Source of the DNA: Clostridium sp. AM34-11AC
Lineage (GTDB): Bacteria > Bacillota > Clostridia > Lachnospirales > Lachnospiraceae
NCBI RefSeq assembly: GCF_003435375.1
Contig: NZ_QWGL01000010.1
Span: 1 to 64,000, forward strand
Direction: 5' to 3'
DNA: 64,000 bases
Part shown: in pieces, positions 6,889 through 16,148 of the stretch
Position numbering within the stretch: position 1 is the first letter of the stretch
Layout: each line of letters begins with the position of its first letter
The notes under the pieces: generated by a model
What the model was told of the DNA's origin: nothing
The model's database searches: none
The model's input: the letters and a program-made list of their open reading frames with translations, nothing else
Made by a program: the position numbers and the translations under genes

Positions 6889-7173
6889 TCAGCGGGTCTG
6901 CCTAGGAACAAAAGAAATTTTTAAAGTCATTCCCATTCCTTCGGCAAGGCGCTGAAGCAGTTTGATGGATGGATTTCGACTTCCATTTTCCAGACGGCTG
7001 ATCTCAGTCTGGTTGATTCCTGTTCTTTCGGAAAGTTCTTTTTGCGTCATGTTCTGACTGATTCTGGCATCGATAATTGCCCGGATGATATCCATTTCCG
7101 GTTGAATCTCGTCATATGCGGCGGAAAAATCTGGATTTTGCATTTTCTGTTTTTTATATTCCTGAAGTGTCAT
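6889..7173 (-). CDS. XRE-family HTH regulator (antitoxin-like)
   Basis: 94 residues from an ATG at 7173 with AGGAGA upstream; a longer frame to 7221 lacks a ribosome site. The HTH MTQKELSERTGINQTEISRLE is a textbook XRE fold (about residues 43-63). The N-terminal tail and overall length resemble the HigA/phage Gp49-type antitoxins that follow a RelE-like toxin, but no toxin gene is present upstream in 7174-7450. It is therefore an orphan antitoxin-like regulator or a regulator of the glycosylase gene behind it. Confidence 0.8.
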   Translation of the reverse strand: MTLQEYKKQKMQNPDFSAAYDEIQPEMDIIRAIIDARISQNMTQKELSERTGINQTEISRLENGSRNPSIKLLQRLAEGMGMTLKISFVPRQTR

Positions 7174-7404
7174 GCATGTTCTCCTCTGAATATAGTTTCT
7201 TTTTCTCAAAAGTGTGGTCAATAATTCTTTCTTTGGAATTTTGTGTGTCTCCTTATATGATATGAGATATATCTCAATAAGTCAATAGAATTGTAATTTA
7301 GAAATAAAAAAGGTTAATAAATCATGAATCAAAAGATTTGATAAAGATTAAAAGAACCAGATTAAAACGAATTGAACATCAGAAGAATATTTATGAAATA
7401 AAAA

Positions 7405-7444
7405 AGAAAGCTGTCTCCCGCCAAATTTAGAGATGGCGGGAGAC
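7405..7444 (-). terminator. terminator of the thioesterase gene
   Basis: GTCTCCCGCCA (7413-7423) and TGGCGGGAGAC (7434-7444) form an 11-bp stem; on the minus strand a T-rich tract follows. Confidence 0.8.
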
Positions 7445-7450
7445 AAAAAA

Positions 7451-7843
7451 TTATTCAGCAAGTGCCTTCTTGTTCGCTTTCGCCTGGAACTTTTCGTTCT
7501 GGATAATAAAGCGCTCGTGGCGGCCTCCGCCGATCTTTCCTTTGGCGTCGTAAGCGGCAACATCGAATACGAGACGACGTCCGTCTACCTCGACAAGTTC
7601 AGTCTCGCACCATACGGTCATTCCAAGCGGTGTCGGTGCGTCGTGTGTTACGTTTAAGAGTGTACCCACAGTACCACAGCCCTCGTCGAGCTGATCAGCA
7701 ACGCTCATCCAGGCGGTCTTTTCCATTAAAGCGGTCATAGCCGGTGTCGCGAACACGTCGAGTGTGCCGCTTCCCATTGTTTTTGCGGAGTTTGCGTCAG
7801 AGACAACAACCTCCTGTCTTCCTTTTATTCCAGTTTCCAGCAT
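7451..7843 (-). CDS. FlK-like thioesterase (hot-dog fold)
   Basis: 130 residues from the ATG at 7843, which has GGAGGAC nine bases upstream; longer in-frame starts overlap that site. The catalytic triad spacing of fluoroacetyl-CoA thioesterase FlK is preserved exactly: T33, E41 and H67 here match T42, E50 and H76 there. The motifs FATPAMTALMEKTAW and VTHDAPTPLG are typical. The true acyl-CoA substrate is unknown; many gut clostridia carry such genes without fluoroacetate metabolism. It is monocistronic with its own terminator. Confidence 0.85.
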   Translation of the reverse strand: MLETGIKGRQEVVVSDANSAKTMGSGTLDVFATPAMTALMEKTAWMSVADQLDEGCGTVGTLLNVTHDAPTPLGMTVWCETELVEVDGRRLVFDVAAYDAKGKIGGGRHERFIIQNEKFQAKANKKALAE

Positions 7844-7873
7844 AAGTTTGTCCTCCATGATTAAATGAATACC

Positions 7874-8002
7874 GTAACTGTTCAGTACCCTCACAGTTAC
7901 GCGCAAAAATCCATTCTAAATCGGCTGTACCGATATGATTTTTGCCTTCTAGTCTAAGTTTTCTTACGGTCAGCGCAGTAAATGCGCAGACCTACTGAAT
8001 AG
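7874..8002 (-). repeat. dispersed structured repeat A, copy 1
   Basis: About 129 bp matching the reverse complement of 21595-21719 at more than 90 percent by eye. It contains successive inverted repeats: GTAACTG/CAGTTAC, AAAAATC/GATTTTT around ATCGG/CCGAT, and GCGCA/TGCGC. It lies upstream of the thioesterase gene. Partial copies occur at 40575-40613 and, more degenerate, 28746-28793. Confidence 0.8.
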
Positions 8003-8157
8003 TTACTGAATACCACAGTTTACAATACCGGAGATCCTGACAGTGACAGCAAAGATCCGGGATTTAAACCGGGGAAGTGTGATCAGCGCGGCGTTTTCCC
8101 GCCTGACACTGACATATAAAGTATAGAATACTCGTACACGAATTGCAAGAAAAAGAC

Positions 8158-8397
8158 TTACTGGTCTGTGATCATTTTTTTCAGATTCTCAAAAAGTTCC
8201 AGATCGGATTTGGTCACGCGGATGTTGGAGGCGAGTTCTTTGCCGTCCGGTTCTGTAACCTTAAATTCGATGATCATGTTTTCCTGAATGCCATGTTTGT
8301 AGACCGCACGCCAGAAAGCCGGGAATTTCGGGTGGTTTCTTGTAAAGGTCTGCCAGGAGTTTTTGAACTGCAGAAACATCATTGGGTTTATACTCAA
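8158..8397 (-). CDS. small hypothetical protein, TTG start
   Basis: 79 residues. The start is taken as TTG at 8395-8397 because AGAGGA lies seven bases upstream; a longer frame begins at another TTG (8478) with no ribosome site. The protein is soluble and mixed in character, containing FLQFKNSWQTFTRNHPKFP, then an alternating segment (IIEFKVTEPDGKEL) that looks like beta strands, then a C-terminal helix. I do not recognise a domain with certainty. It faces the LUD gene divergently, across 300 bases with a 35-bp repeat at 8595-8629. Confidence 0.65.
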   Translation of the reverse strand: MSINPMMFLQFKNSWQTFTRNHPKFPAFWRAVYKHGIQENMIIEFKVTEPDGKELASNIRVTKSDLELFENLKKMITDQ

Positions 8398-8594
8398 AAT
8401 ATTTTCCTCTTTTATAAAATTGTGTTTCAGGTAGTTGCGCAGCGGGTCGGATGGACGCCGATGCCACTGTTTGCGCAAGGCACGAACAGTAACATGCTGA
8501 TGGATTCCAGTATAAAATATTTGAGCAGGAATTGCAAGATATGGGAATAGTATGCTACAATTAGCACTGAGAAAGTGGTTACTGTATACGAATC

Positions 8595-8629
8595 GAAATT
8601 TTCTGAACTGAAAATTCCGTACAATACAG
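8595..8629 (+). repeat. 35-bp repeat C, copy 1
   Basis: Matches 41265-41299 at 32 of 35 positions. It holds an inverted repeat (TTTTC..GAAAA) followed by GTACAATACAG. Both copies lie in the spacer upstream of a minus-strand gene (8397 and luxS at 41213). Confidence 0.65.
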
Positions 8630-8705
8630 TGGTGGTAGATTTTACCGATTTGGAATGCGAAGCATCGGGAAAACGATGGTCAGGCAGTTGTAAAGGAGAG
8701 ATACG

Positions 8706-9335
8706 ATGTTGGAGGACGCAAAAAAACGGATGGCAGAAAATGTCATTTGTAATTTGAAAAAAAGAAATATGGAGGGAATCTATTGCCGGGATAAGAAAGA
8801 GGCAGTGGAAACGGTACTCTCGCTGATCGAACCCGGTGCTTCCATCGGCTGGGGCGGCTCGGCATCGGTCCGGGAGCTGGGGATTCTGGCTGAATTGGAG
8901 AAATCCGGACATGAGATGCGGGATTATCCGATGAAAGATAAAGAGACGATGGGAAATCCTTCATATCTCGGCTCCTGCAGTGCGGACTGTTTCCTTATGG
9001 GAACGAATGCGATCACCGTAAAAGGCGAACTGGTCAATATTGACGGTGCGGGAAACCGTGTGGCCTGTCTGATCCATGGACCCAGACAGGTGATCATTGT
9101 TGTCGGAATGAATAAGATAGTGCGGAGTATTGAAGATGGGATCGACCGGATCCAGACGCAGGCTTGTCCGATCATTGCAGATGCTACCGGCCGGAAAACG
9201 CCATGTGGTGTAAAGGGAGTCTGCATGGATTGTCAGTCCCCGGACTGCATGTGCTGCTCGATTGTTGTCACACGGAGATCCCGATATGACGGACGGATCA
9301 AGGTTGTGATCGTTGGGGAAAATTTAGGCTACTAA
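8706..9335 (+). CDS. LUD-domain protein (lactate-utilisation superfamily)
   Basis: 209 residues; the start has AAAGGAGAG upstream. The protein matches the LUD/DUF162 fold found in LutB/LutC and in free-standing anaerobe proteins: IEPGASIGWGGSASVRELGI, a central MGTNAITVKGELVNIDGAGNRVA, and VVGMNKIV. The C-terminal region has a Cys cluster (CGVKGVCMDCQSPDCMCC, about residues 172-189) that could bind metal or an Fe-S centre. No lutA or lutB neighbour is present, so a direct role in lactate oxidation is uncertain. It heads a possible unit with the next two genes. Confidence 0.88.
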   Translation: MLEDAKKRMAENVICNLKKRNMEGIYCRDKKEAVETVLSLIEPGASIGWGGSASVRELGILAELEKSGHEMRDYPMKDKETMGNPSYLGSCSADCFLMGTNAITVKGELVNIDGAGNRVACLIHGPRQVIIVVGMNKIVRSIEDGIDRIQTQACPIIADATGRKTPCGVKGVCMDCQSPDCMCCSIVVTRRSRYDGRIKVVIVGENLGY

Positions 9336-9358
9336 AATAAGATTACTGGAGGAACCCA

Positions 9359-9748
9359 ATGTTTTTTATTGGCGGAATTACTCAGGGGACAAAAGAGCTG
9401 GTTTATAACGCGGCGGCGATGATCTGTGGCCGCTGCGGGAGATATGGACGGTATCAGGTGTTTATGACCTATATGTGCCTGTCCTTTTTCTTTATTCCGA
9501 TCTTTAAATGGGGACGGAAATATTATGTGAAGACAAGCTGCTGCGGGACTGTCTACCAGCTGAATGAGGAAGTCGGAAAGCGGATCGCCGCGGGAGAGGA
9601 TGTTTCGATCCGGGAGGAAGATCTGACGCTCGTCTCAGAGGGACATGATGCCCCGGCCTGGGATGTGCCGTTGAAGCGGTGTTCGAACTGCGGTTATGAG
9701 ACGAAGGAAAACTTTGAATACTGCCCGAAGTGCGGAAAGAGGTTTTAA
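9359..9748 (+). CDS. zinc-ribbon protein
   Basis: 129 residues. Two Cys-pair knuckles near the N-terminus (CGRCG at 23-27 and SCCG at about 60) and a C-terminal zinc ribbon (CSNCGYETKENFEYCPKCGKRF split as CSNCG and CPKCG) are visible. A single hydrophobic patch lies near FMTYMCLSFFFIPIF, suggesting membrane contact. GGAGG precedes the start. It lies 23 bases after the LUD gene and 3 bases before the MBL gene, implying one transcript. Function unknown. Confidence 0.8.
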   Translation: MFFIGGITQGTKELVYNAAAMICGRCGRYGRYQVFMTYMCLSFFFIPIFKWGRKYYVKTSCCGTVYQLNEEVGKRIAAGEDVSIREEDLTLVSEGHDAPAWDVPLKRCSNCGYETKENFEYCPKCGKRF

Positions 9749-9751
9749 GAC

Positions 9752-10447
9752 ATGAAGATCACATACATTCATCACAGCGCGTTTCTCGTGGAGACGGAGT
9801 CGGCGTACCTGCTGTTTGACTATTTCCAGGGGAAGCTGCCGGAGTTTTCGGAGGAAAAACCGCTCTATGTGTTTGCAAGCCACAGGCATCCGGACCACTT
9901 TTCGAAGGTGATCTTTGATCTGGAGGAAAAACATCCGAATATCCATTATATTCTGGCATTTGATATCTGGAGTAAGCGGGTGCCGGAATCTTGTAAAGGA
10001 AAGACAGAATTTTTAAATCCGGGACAGATCCTGAAGGATGGGACACTGAAGGTCGAGGGATTTAAGTCTACAGATGAGGGCGTCGCGTTCTGGTGCAGTG
10101 TGGATGGTCTGGAGATTTACCATGCAGGCGACCTGAATCACTGGTATTGGGATGGGGAAGATCCGCAGTGGAATAAGAACATGGCGAAAGCGTACCAGGA
10201 AGAGATCTCGAAGATGCACGGGCGGACAGCGGATATTGCGTTCCTGCCGCTGGATCCGAGACTCGGTGAATATTTTTACCTGGGAATCGATGATTTCGTG
10301 AGGGAAGTCGACACAAAACTTATTTTCCCGATGCATTTCTGGGGAGAATATGATGTGGCAGAGCGGTTGAAACAGCTGCCGTGTTCAGCGGGGTACCGCG
10401 AGAAAGTCATGGAGATCCATGAAGAAAGTGAAAGCTGGGAGATCTGA
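9752..10447 (+). CDS. MBL-fold metal-dependent hydrolase
   Basis: 231 residues. The metallo-beta-lactamase signature appears as ASHRHPDHF (about residues 43-51), with further metal ligands in HAGDLNHW and FPMHFWGEY. The short form with HH at the N-terminus (YIHHSAFLVE) resembles UlaG-like hydrolases. The start is three bases after the previous stop with AGAGG in the end of that gene, suggesting translational coupling. Substrate cannot be inferred. Confidence 0.88.
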   Translation: MKITYIHHSAFLVETESAYLLFDYFQGKLPEFSEEKPLYVFASHRHPDHFSKVIFDLEEKHPNIHYILAFDIWSKRVPESCKGKTEFLNPGQILKDGTLKVEGFKSTDEGVAFWCSVDGLEIYHAGDLNHWYWDGEDPQWNKNMAKAYQEEISKMHGRTADIAFLPLDPRLGEYFYLGIDDFVREVDTKLIFPMHFWGEYDVAERLKQLPCSAGYREKVMEIHEESESWEI

Positions 10448-10591
10448 CCGGCGATCAGAGTGCCGGAAAAGCTCTCTTTGAAAAAGCAAGTGTAAAGCTT
10501 AGGACGCGGCGAGACCGGGATTGAGGCTCAAAAAGAGTCGGAGAATCAGAAGCTGTTGATTATATAAAAAATGAATGGAGAGGAGCACGTT

Positions 10592-10966
10592 ATGAAATTC
10601 ACATTCGCGCACAACAATTTTAATGTAACAGATCTTGACAAATCCTTAAAATTCTATGAGGAAGCTCTTGGATTAAAGGAAGTAAGAAGAAAAGAAGCGC
10701 CGGACGGGAGCTTTATCCTGGTTTACCTCGGAGACGGTGTGACACCGCACCAGCTGGAGCTCACATGGCTCAGGGACTGGGAGAAGGATCACTATGATCT
10801 TGGAGACAATGAGTTCCATTTGGCATTCCGTGTGGATGATTTTGAGGCGGCCCATGCGAAGCACAAGGAGATGGGATGTATCTGCTTTGAGAATGAGAAG
10901 ATGGGAATTTACTTTATCACAGATCCGGATAATTACTGGCTGGAGATCGTGCCGACAAGAAAGTGA
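10592..10966 (+). CDS. glyoxalase I-like VOC-family protein
   Basis: 124 residues from an ATG with GGAGAGGAG upstream. Metal ligands of lactoylglutathione lyase are visible in order: His in AHNNFNVTD, Glu in HQLELTW, His in NEFHLAF and Glu in YWLEIVP. The length and the KLG-like spacing fit GloA, which detoxifies methylglyoxal adducts. Clostridia usually lack glutathione, so the thiol cosubstrate is open. It precedes pyrC by 135 bases on the same strand. Confidence 0.88.
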   Translation: MKFTFAHNNFNVTDLDKSLKFYEEALGLKEVRRKEAPDGSFILVYLGDGVTPHQLELTWLRDWEKDHYDLGDNEFHLAFRVDDFEAAHAKHKEMGCICFENEKMGIYFITDPDNYWLEIVPTRK

Positions 10967-11101
10967 TAAAAGGTTCGACAGCCAGATATATAAAAATTCA
11001 CACATCAGGCAGAGAGGAAGGAAAACATTCTCGCTGAAAAGAAAAATAGCAGCTGGTCAGAGATAGGAAACATAGAAACAGATAAAACAGGAGGAACTAA
11101 G

Positions 11102-12376
11102 ATGATTCTGATTAAAAATGGACGTGTGGTAGACGCAAAGAGCAATACAGACGAGATCCTGGATGTTGTTATTGATGGCGGGAAGATAAAGACCATCGGA
11201 AAAGTGGAAGATGACGGAAGCTATGAGCAGGTGATCGACGCAGACGGCTGTGTCGTAGCACCGGGCCTCATTGATGTCCACGTTCACTTCCGCGATCCGG
11301 GACTTACATACAAAGAGGATATCCAGACAGGCTCCGCCGCGGCGAAAAAGGGCGGATACACAACGGTTGTCACCATGGCAAATACAAAACCGCCGGTAGA
11401 CAATGTGGAGACCGTAAAATATATCATCGAAGAAGGAAAGAAGACAGGCATCAATGTTCTTCCGGCCGCATGCGTTTCTGTTGGAATGAAGGGTCAGGAG
11501 CTCACGGATATGGACGCTTTAAAGGCAGCAGGAGCCGTTGGATTCACAGACGATGGAATCCCGCTGATGAACGAGAAACTCGTCTACGAGGCCATGAAGA
11601 AGGCGAAAGAGCTAAATGTACCGCTGAGCTTCCATGAGGAAGACCCGGCATTCATCTCCGAGAACGGAATCAACGCAGGTGCAGTCGCAAAAGAGCTTGG
11701 AATCACAGGTTCCCCGGCACTTGCTGAGGATTCTCTCGTGGCCCGTGACTGCATGATCGCCCTGCACACAGGCGCGTCAGTCAATATCCAGCATATCAGC
11801 TCCGCCACATCCGTAAAGGCTGTGAAGCTTGCGAAAGAGCTTGGAGCAAACGTGACAGCGGAGGTCACACCTCACCATTTCACATTAGATGAGACTGCTG
11901 TTTTAGAACATGGCGCAATGGCGAAGATGAACCCGCCCCTTAGAACCGCGAAGGACCGCGAGGGCATTATCGAGGGAATCAAGGACGGTTCCATCGACAT
12001 GATCGCCACAGACCATGCACCGCACAGCATGGAGGAAAAGGCAGTTCTCCCGGTATGGAAAGCGCCGAGCGGAATCATCGGTCTTGAGACCGCTCTCGGA
12101 CTTGCTGTGACAGAGCTTGTGAAGAAAGGCCATCTGACCACCATGCAGCTTGTCGAGAAGATGTGCGTAAACCCGGCGAAGTTGTATCACTTTGATAAAG
12201 GATACCTCGCAGAGGGCGGGGATGCCGATATCGTGATCTTCAACGAGGACGAGGAGTGGACCGTCACAGACGATGAGATCGCATCCAGGTCCCACAATAC
12301 ACCGTTTATCGGAAGAACGCTTTTCGGACGCGTGAAGTATACGATCTGCGGCGGAAATATTGTATACAAGGATTAA
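11102..12376 (+). CDS. pyrC: dihydroorotase, type I
   Basis: 424 residues. It closes carbamoyl-aspartate to dihydroorotate in pyrimidine synthesis. The HVHFRDPG zinc motif (about residues 59-66), GFTDDGIPL, the metal-binding HHFTLDE and IATDHAPHS are all present, as in the class I bacterial enzymes. AGGAGG precedes the ATG. No other pyr genes are adjacent. An imperfect inverted repeat (ATCGGACCA/TGGTCCGAT) follows at about 12397-12441. Confidence 0.96.
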   Translation: MILIKNGRVVDAKSNTDEILDVVIDGGKIKTIGKVEDDGSYEQVIDADGCVVAPGLIDVHVHFRDPGLTYKEDIQTGSAAAKKGGYTTVVTMANTKPPVDNVETVKYIIEEGKKTGINVLPAACVSVGMKGQELTDMDALKAAGAVGFTDDGIPLMNEKLVYEAMKKAKELNVPLSFHEEDPAFISENGINAGAVAKELGITGSPALAEDSLVARDCMIALHTGASVNIQHISSATSVKAVKLAKELGANVTAEVTPHHFTLDETAVLEHGAMAKMNPPLRTAKDREGIIEGIKDGSIDMIATDHAPHSMEEKAVLPVWKAPSGIIGLETALGLAVTELVKKGHLTTMQLVEKMCVNPAKLYHFDKGYLAEGGDADIVIFNEDEEWTVTDDEIASRSHNTPFIGRTLFGRVKYTICGGNIVYKD

Positions 12377-12524
12377 AAAAATACAGCAGAATTCCCTGGC
12401 ATCGGACCAATAAGTTCCACGCAGTCGGGACTGGTCCGATGGACGGGCAGTACAGATATTTTCAGTATGAGAGAGCAGATAGAACTGAAAATTGCAAGAA
12501 ACAAAGAACAGGAGAAAATAAGTC

Positions 12525-13211
12525 ATGAAAAAATACCAGGTGCTTCTTTTTGATGTGGATGGAACACTTCTGGATTTCGACAAGGCGGAGAGGATCGGCA
12601 TCGAGCGGGTGCTTATCCACTTCGGCGTGCCAGCCACCGGGGAGAATATACAGAAATACCACCATCTGAATAAAAGCTACTGGCAGAAGTTAGAGCGCGG
12701 GGAGATCACGAGAGAGCAGGTTTTAAGCCTGAGATTCGAAGATTTCTTCAGTGACTTCGGGATTAAGGTAAATGGCGCTGAGGTCGACGGTCTGTATCGT
12801 CAGACATTAAATGAGAGCGCGTTCCTTTTGGACGGTGTTATGGACCTTCTTGGCGGCTTAAAGGAGCGTTATGAGCTTCATATCGTCACAAACGGCGTCG
12901 CGGAGACCCAGTATAAACGCCTTGCGGCAGCAGGCCTGGACAAGCTGTTTAAGGGAATCTACGTCTCCGAGGAATCCGGTTTCCAGAAGCCGCAGCAGGA
13001 GTACTTCGATTACTGCTTTAAAAAGATGGGAAGAAACGATGTGGAGAACATGCTGATCATCGGTGATTCCCTGACATCCGATATCCGCGGCGGAAATAAC
13101 GCGGGGATCGACACGCTGTGGTATAATCCGCACCACCAGGAGAATATGGCCGGGGTGCATGTGGATTATGAGGCGGATACGCTGGAGAAGATCGGTGAGA
13201 TGTTAAGCTGA
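12525..13211 (+). CDS. YjjG-type HAD phosphatase (pyrimidine 5'-nucleotidase)
   Basis: 228 residues. HAD motif I is FDVDGTLLDFD, motif II VTNG, motif III lysine in SGFQKPQQEYF and motif IV IGDSLTSDIRGG. The family of noncanonical pyrimidine nucleotidases (YjjG/YfnB) fits the cap region and length. Its position after pyrC is consistent with a pyrimidine role. AGGAG precedes the start. Other HAD substrates remain possible. Confidence 0.87.
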   Translation: MKKYQVLLFDVDGTLLDFDKAERIGIERVLIHFGVPATGENIQKYHHLNKSYWQKLERGEITREQVLSLRFEDFFSDFGIKVNGAEVDGLYRQTLNESAFLLDGVMDLLGGLKERYELHIVTNGVAETQYKRLAAAGLDKLFKGIYVSEESGFQKPQQEYFDYCFKKMGRNDVENMLIIGDSLTSDIRGGNNAGIDTLWYNPHHQENMAGVHVDYEADTLEKIGEMLS

Positions 13212-13296
13212 TTACAGAATGGCAGCAGCAGTTGACCTTTCACAGCAAAGTTATGTGAACTAAAAGAACCTAGAACGAGAAATATTGTCAGACATC

Positions 13297-13325
13297 TTGA
13301 CAAATACGAAGATTTTTCTTATAAT
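13297..13325 (+). promoter_or_regulatory. promoter for the CdaR-like regulator
   Basis: TTGACA (13297-13302) and TATAAT (13320-13325), exact consensus, 17-base spacer, about 95 bases before the start codon. Confidence 0.85.
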
Positions 13326-13419
13326 TATGCTTTCCCGGAAGGCATTGTCCGCCGCATACGGATCCGGTGAAGGGACAGAAAGAGCGGCGGCGAATATATA
13401 GAAATGAGGGGTGTATTTC

Positions 13420-14244
13420 ATGAACAAGAACACGACAGATATCACATTATCGGCTTATTTTAATGACATCGTAATCGGATACTACGAGGACGAGGATCTG
13501 GTAAAACAGTTTGGAAGACAGCTTGGTTTCGACGTGGATATGGACACCTTTATGGCGGTATCTTTCCAGTATCCGTCTGATATGAATGTAAAACCGGAAG
13601 ACCGTGAGAAGCTCACAGACGCGGCAAACGCGATCATCGCTCTCTCCGATATCAACAAGAAGATCGGTGGAAAGCAGATTATCACCTGCGACAGCGGCGT
13701 ATGCGTGATCCTGATCATGAACGACAAATCCGCAATGCGTGACCTGATCCCGCAGATCAAGGAGACAGCCCTTGAGCAGGTAGAAAAGATCAATTCTGAC
13801 AGAAAGATCCGCGTCGGCATCGGTACGATCGAGAGCGGAATCAAGGGAATCAAGCATACATACATCAATGCCCAGGATGCGGTAAAGGCCGGCGAGATCT
13901 TCAAGAAAGACCGTGTGATCCTTGAATACATGGGTATGGAGATTTACAGCAGCATCAACCAGATGGTTGTAAACTTCGGTGACCGCCTTACCAGAACCGT
14001 TTTAAAACAGCTCGGTGAGACTGAGAAGCGGGTTCTCGCGAAATACTACAAATGCAAAGAGGACATCGCTGAGACTGCAAGACAGCTCGGAATGTCTGAG
14101 GATGATGTAAAGACAAGCTTAAATATGGTCCGCATCAATACCGGACTTGACGTAAACGATACAGAGGATAACTTCAAGCTCCACTTTATCATGATCGCGA
14201 AGAAAGTCCTTGAAAACGACGAGAGAATCAAGAAGAATCGTTAA
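13420..14244 (+). CDS. PucR/CdaR-like regulator with C-terminal HTH
   Basis: 274 residues from the ATG preceded by GAGGGG at eight bases. The central region (about 35-170) matches the GGDEF-like domain of CdaR-type regulators, with IRVGIGTIESGIKGIKHTY. The C-terminal 60 residues contain a helix-turn-helix (CKEDIAETARQLGMSEDDVK) of the PucR C-terminal type. No periplasmic or sugar diacid sensor domain is present. It precedes malQ by about 190 bases and might control it; that is inference from position. Confidence 0.8.
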   Translation: MNKNTTDITLSAYFNDIVIGYYEDEDLVKQFGRQLGFDVDMDTFMAVSFQYPSDMNVKPEDREKLTDAANAIIALSDINKKIGGKQIITCDSGVCVILIMNDKSAMRDLIPQIKETALEQVEKINSDRKIRVGIGTIESGIKGIKHTYINAQDAVKAGEIFKKDRVILEYMGMEIYSSINQMVVNFGDRLTRTVLKQLGETEKRVLAKYYKCKEDIAETARQLGMSEDDVKTSLNMVRINTGLDVNDTEDNFKLHFIMIAKKVLENDERIKKNR

Positions 14245-14435
14245 TTCACCAGAAAGTTTCTGTTGCTGTCTGCCAATGGCATGAACAGCGGAGTGTAGAA
14301 GGTGGACGATACAGAAGAAATCAGCAACAGCCCTGCGCATAATATGTGCCGGGCTGTGAGCCGTTATGGATGGTAAAATGCTGAATGGTAAAAGATAAAC
14401 AGGCGGGGATCTGCCGGACAGAAGGGGATACAAAT

Positions 14436-15935
14436 ATGAAGACAATGCTGGAGCGCGGAGCCGGAATTCTGATGCCGGTGTCAAGCCTGCCGTCACCATA
14501 CGGAATCGGTACATTTGGCAGTGCGGCCTATGATTTCGTGGACTTCTTAAAGAAAGCAAGACAGAAATACTGGCAGGTTCTGCCGGTGGGACCGACAAGC
14601 TACGGGGACAGCCCGTACCAGTCATTTTCCGCTTTTGCGGGAAATCCGTACTTTATCGATCTGGATACCCTGGTGAAGGAGGGACTTCTCACACAGGACG
14701 AGATCAACGCCTGTTACTGGGGGGATAATCCGACCCAGGTGGCGTACGACGCGGTGTTCTGGTACCGGTTTCCACTGTTGAAAAAGGCGTACGCGAGAAG
14801 TGAGTACCGCGAGGAACAGGGCTACGAGAAGTTCTGTATGGACAGCTGGTTCTGGCTGAATGATTACGCATTTTACATGGCGTTAAAGTTCCATTTTGAT
14901 AATAAAGAATGGCTGGCATGGCCGGAAGATATCCGGTTCCGGAAGAAAGAAGCGGTGGAGTCCTACCGCGAGGAATTGAAGGACGAGATCGACTTCTGGA
15001 AGTTTTTACAGTATAAATTCTACCAGCAGTGGGGAAAGCTCCGCGCATATGCGAATGAGCAGGGAATCTCCATCATCGGTGATATTCCGATCTACGTGGC
15101 ACTTGACAGCGCGGATGTCTGGACCCACCCAGAGTTATTCCTTTTGGATGAGGAGAACCTGACTCCGATCAAGGTTGCCGGAGTTCCGCCGGACGCATTC
15201 AGCGAGACGGGACAGCTCTGGGGCAATCCGCTTTACCGCTGGGATGTTCAGGAAAAGACCGATTTCGCATGGTGGAAGGAGCGCATGAAAGCGTCTGCCC
15301 GCCTGTATGACGTGGTCCGTATCGACCACTTTATCGGTGTAACCCAGTACTACGCGATTCCGGCGGGTTCCGAGGACGGAAAGACAGGCGAGTGGTTAAA
15401 GGGACCTGGAAAGAAGCTCACAGATGCCATCAACATGGTCATCGGTGACACGAAGATCATCGCGGAGGATCTTGGAATCTTTGTTCCGGAGGTCAAGGAG
15501 CTTCTTGAGGAGACAGGATATCCGGGAATGAAGATCATCGAGTTCGCCTTCAGCGGCGACCGCTTCAACGAGCACCTGCCGCATATGTACTCCCCGAATT
15601 CCGTCGTTTACGGCGGAACCCATGACAACGAGACTCTGGTGGGCTACTTTAAGCCGGAGGCGCGCCAGTGGTGGGAGTTGCAGTATATCGCAGACTACAT
15701 GGGTGTCTCCCATCAGCATGAGGTCGTAGACAAGGTCTTAAAGACCGCCTACGCGTCTGTAGCCAGCGTCGTGATCTTCCAGGCGCAGGATATCTTAAAG
15801 CTCGATAGCTGGGCGAGAATGAACACGCCGGGTACGGTGGGGAATAACTGGAGATGGAGAATGAAACCGGGAGAGCTGACGCAGGATCATATCAACCATC
15901 TTTCATGGCTGGTCGATACATTTGGACGGTTTTAG
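14436..15935 (+). CDS. malQ: 4-alpha-glucanotransferase (GH77)
   Basis: 499 residues, standard amylomaltase length. It transfers maltooligosaccharide segments in starch and maltodextrin use. Catalytic residues are in place: nucleophile Asp in VVRIDHFIGV, acid/base Glu in IIAEDLGIF and stabilising Asp in GGTHDNETLVG. The start at 14436 follows AGAAGGGG; earlier in-frame codons lack a ribosome site and family homology. A terminator follows at 16042. Confidence 0.96.
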   Translation: MKTMLERGAGILMPVSSLPSPYGIGTFGSAAYDFVDFLKKARQKYWQVLPVGPTSYGDSPYQSFSAFAGNPYFIDLDTLVKEGLLTQDEINACYWGDNPTQVAYDAVFWYRFPLLKKAYARSEYREEQGYEKFCMDSWFWLNDYAFYMALKFHFDNKEWLAWPEDIRFRKKEAVESYREELKDEIDFWKFLQYKFYQQWGKLRAYANEQGISIIGDIPIYVALDSADVWTHPELFLLDEENLTPIKVAGVPPDAFSETGQLWGNPLYRWDVQEKTDFAWWKERMKASARLYDVVRIDHFIGVTQYYAIPAGSEDGKTGEWLKGPGKKLTDAINMVIGDTKIIAEDLGIFVPEVKELLEETGYPGMKIIEFAFSGDRFNEHLPHMYSPNSVVYGGTHDNETLVGYFKPEARQWWELQYIADYMGVSHQHEVVDKVLKTAYASVASVVIFQAQDILKLDSWARMNTPGTVGNNWRWRMKPGELTQDHINHLSWLVDTFGRF

Positions 15936-16041
15936 ATTGAAAAAAATGCAAAAATCACGGCAGAATTACCGAAGGGAAAAGTCAATTTTTGTCGAGAAAA
16001 ACAGATGTTTGCGGTACGCGGTACAGTGCCGAGAAATAAGG

Positions 16042-16084
16042 AAAAACGGGCGGTTCGTAAGGATAAAACAGACCGCCCGTTTCT
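16042..16084 (+). terminator. terminator downstream of malQ
   Basis: ACGGGCGGT (16046-16054) pairs with ACCGCCCGT (16072-16080), with A-rich 5' and T-rich 3' flanks. Confidence 0.75.
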
Positions 16085-16095
16085 TGGAAATTCGA

Positions 16096-16124
16096 TTGAC
16101 ACAAGACCAGAAGTGTGATATTGT
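16096..16124 (+). promoter_or_regulatory. promoter of the cold-shock gene leader
   Basis: TTGACA (16096-16101) and TATTGT (16119-16124), 17-base spacer. It gives a leader of about 160 bases ahead of the cold-shock ORF. Confidence 0.75.
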
Positions 16125-16148
16125 TAAGTTAATTCCGATGCACTATTG

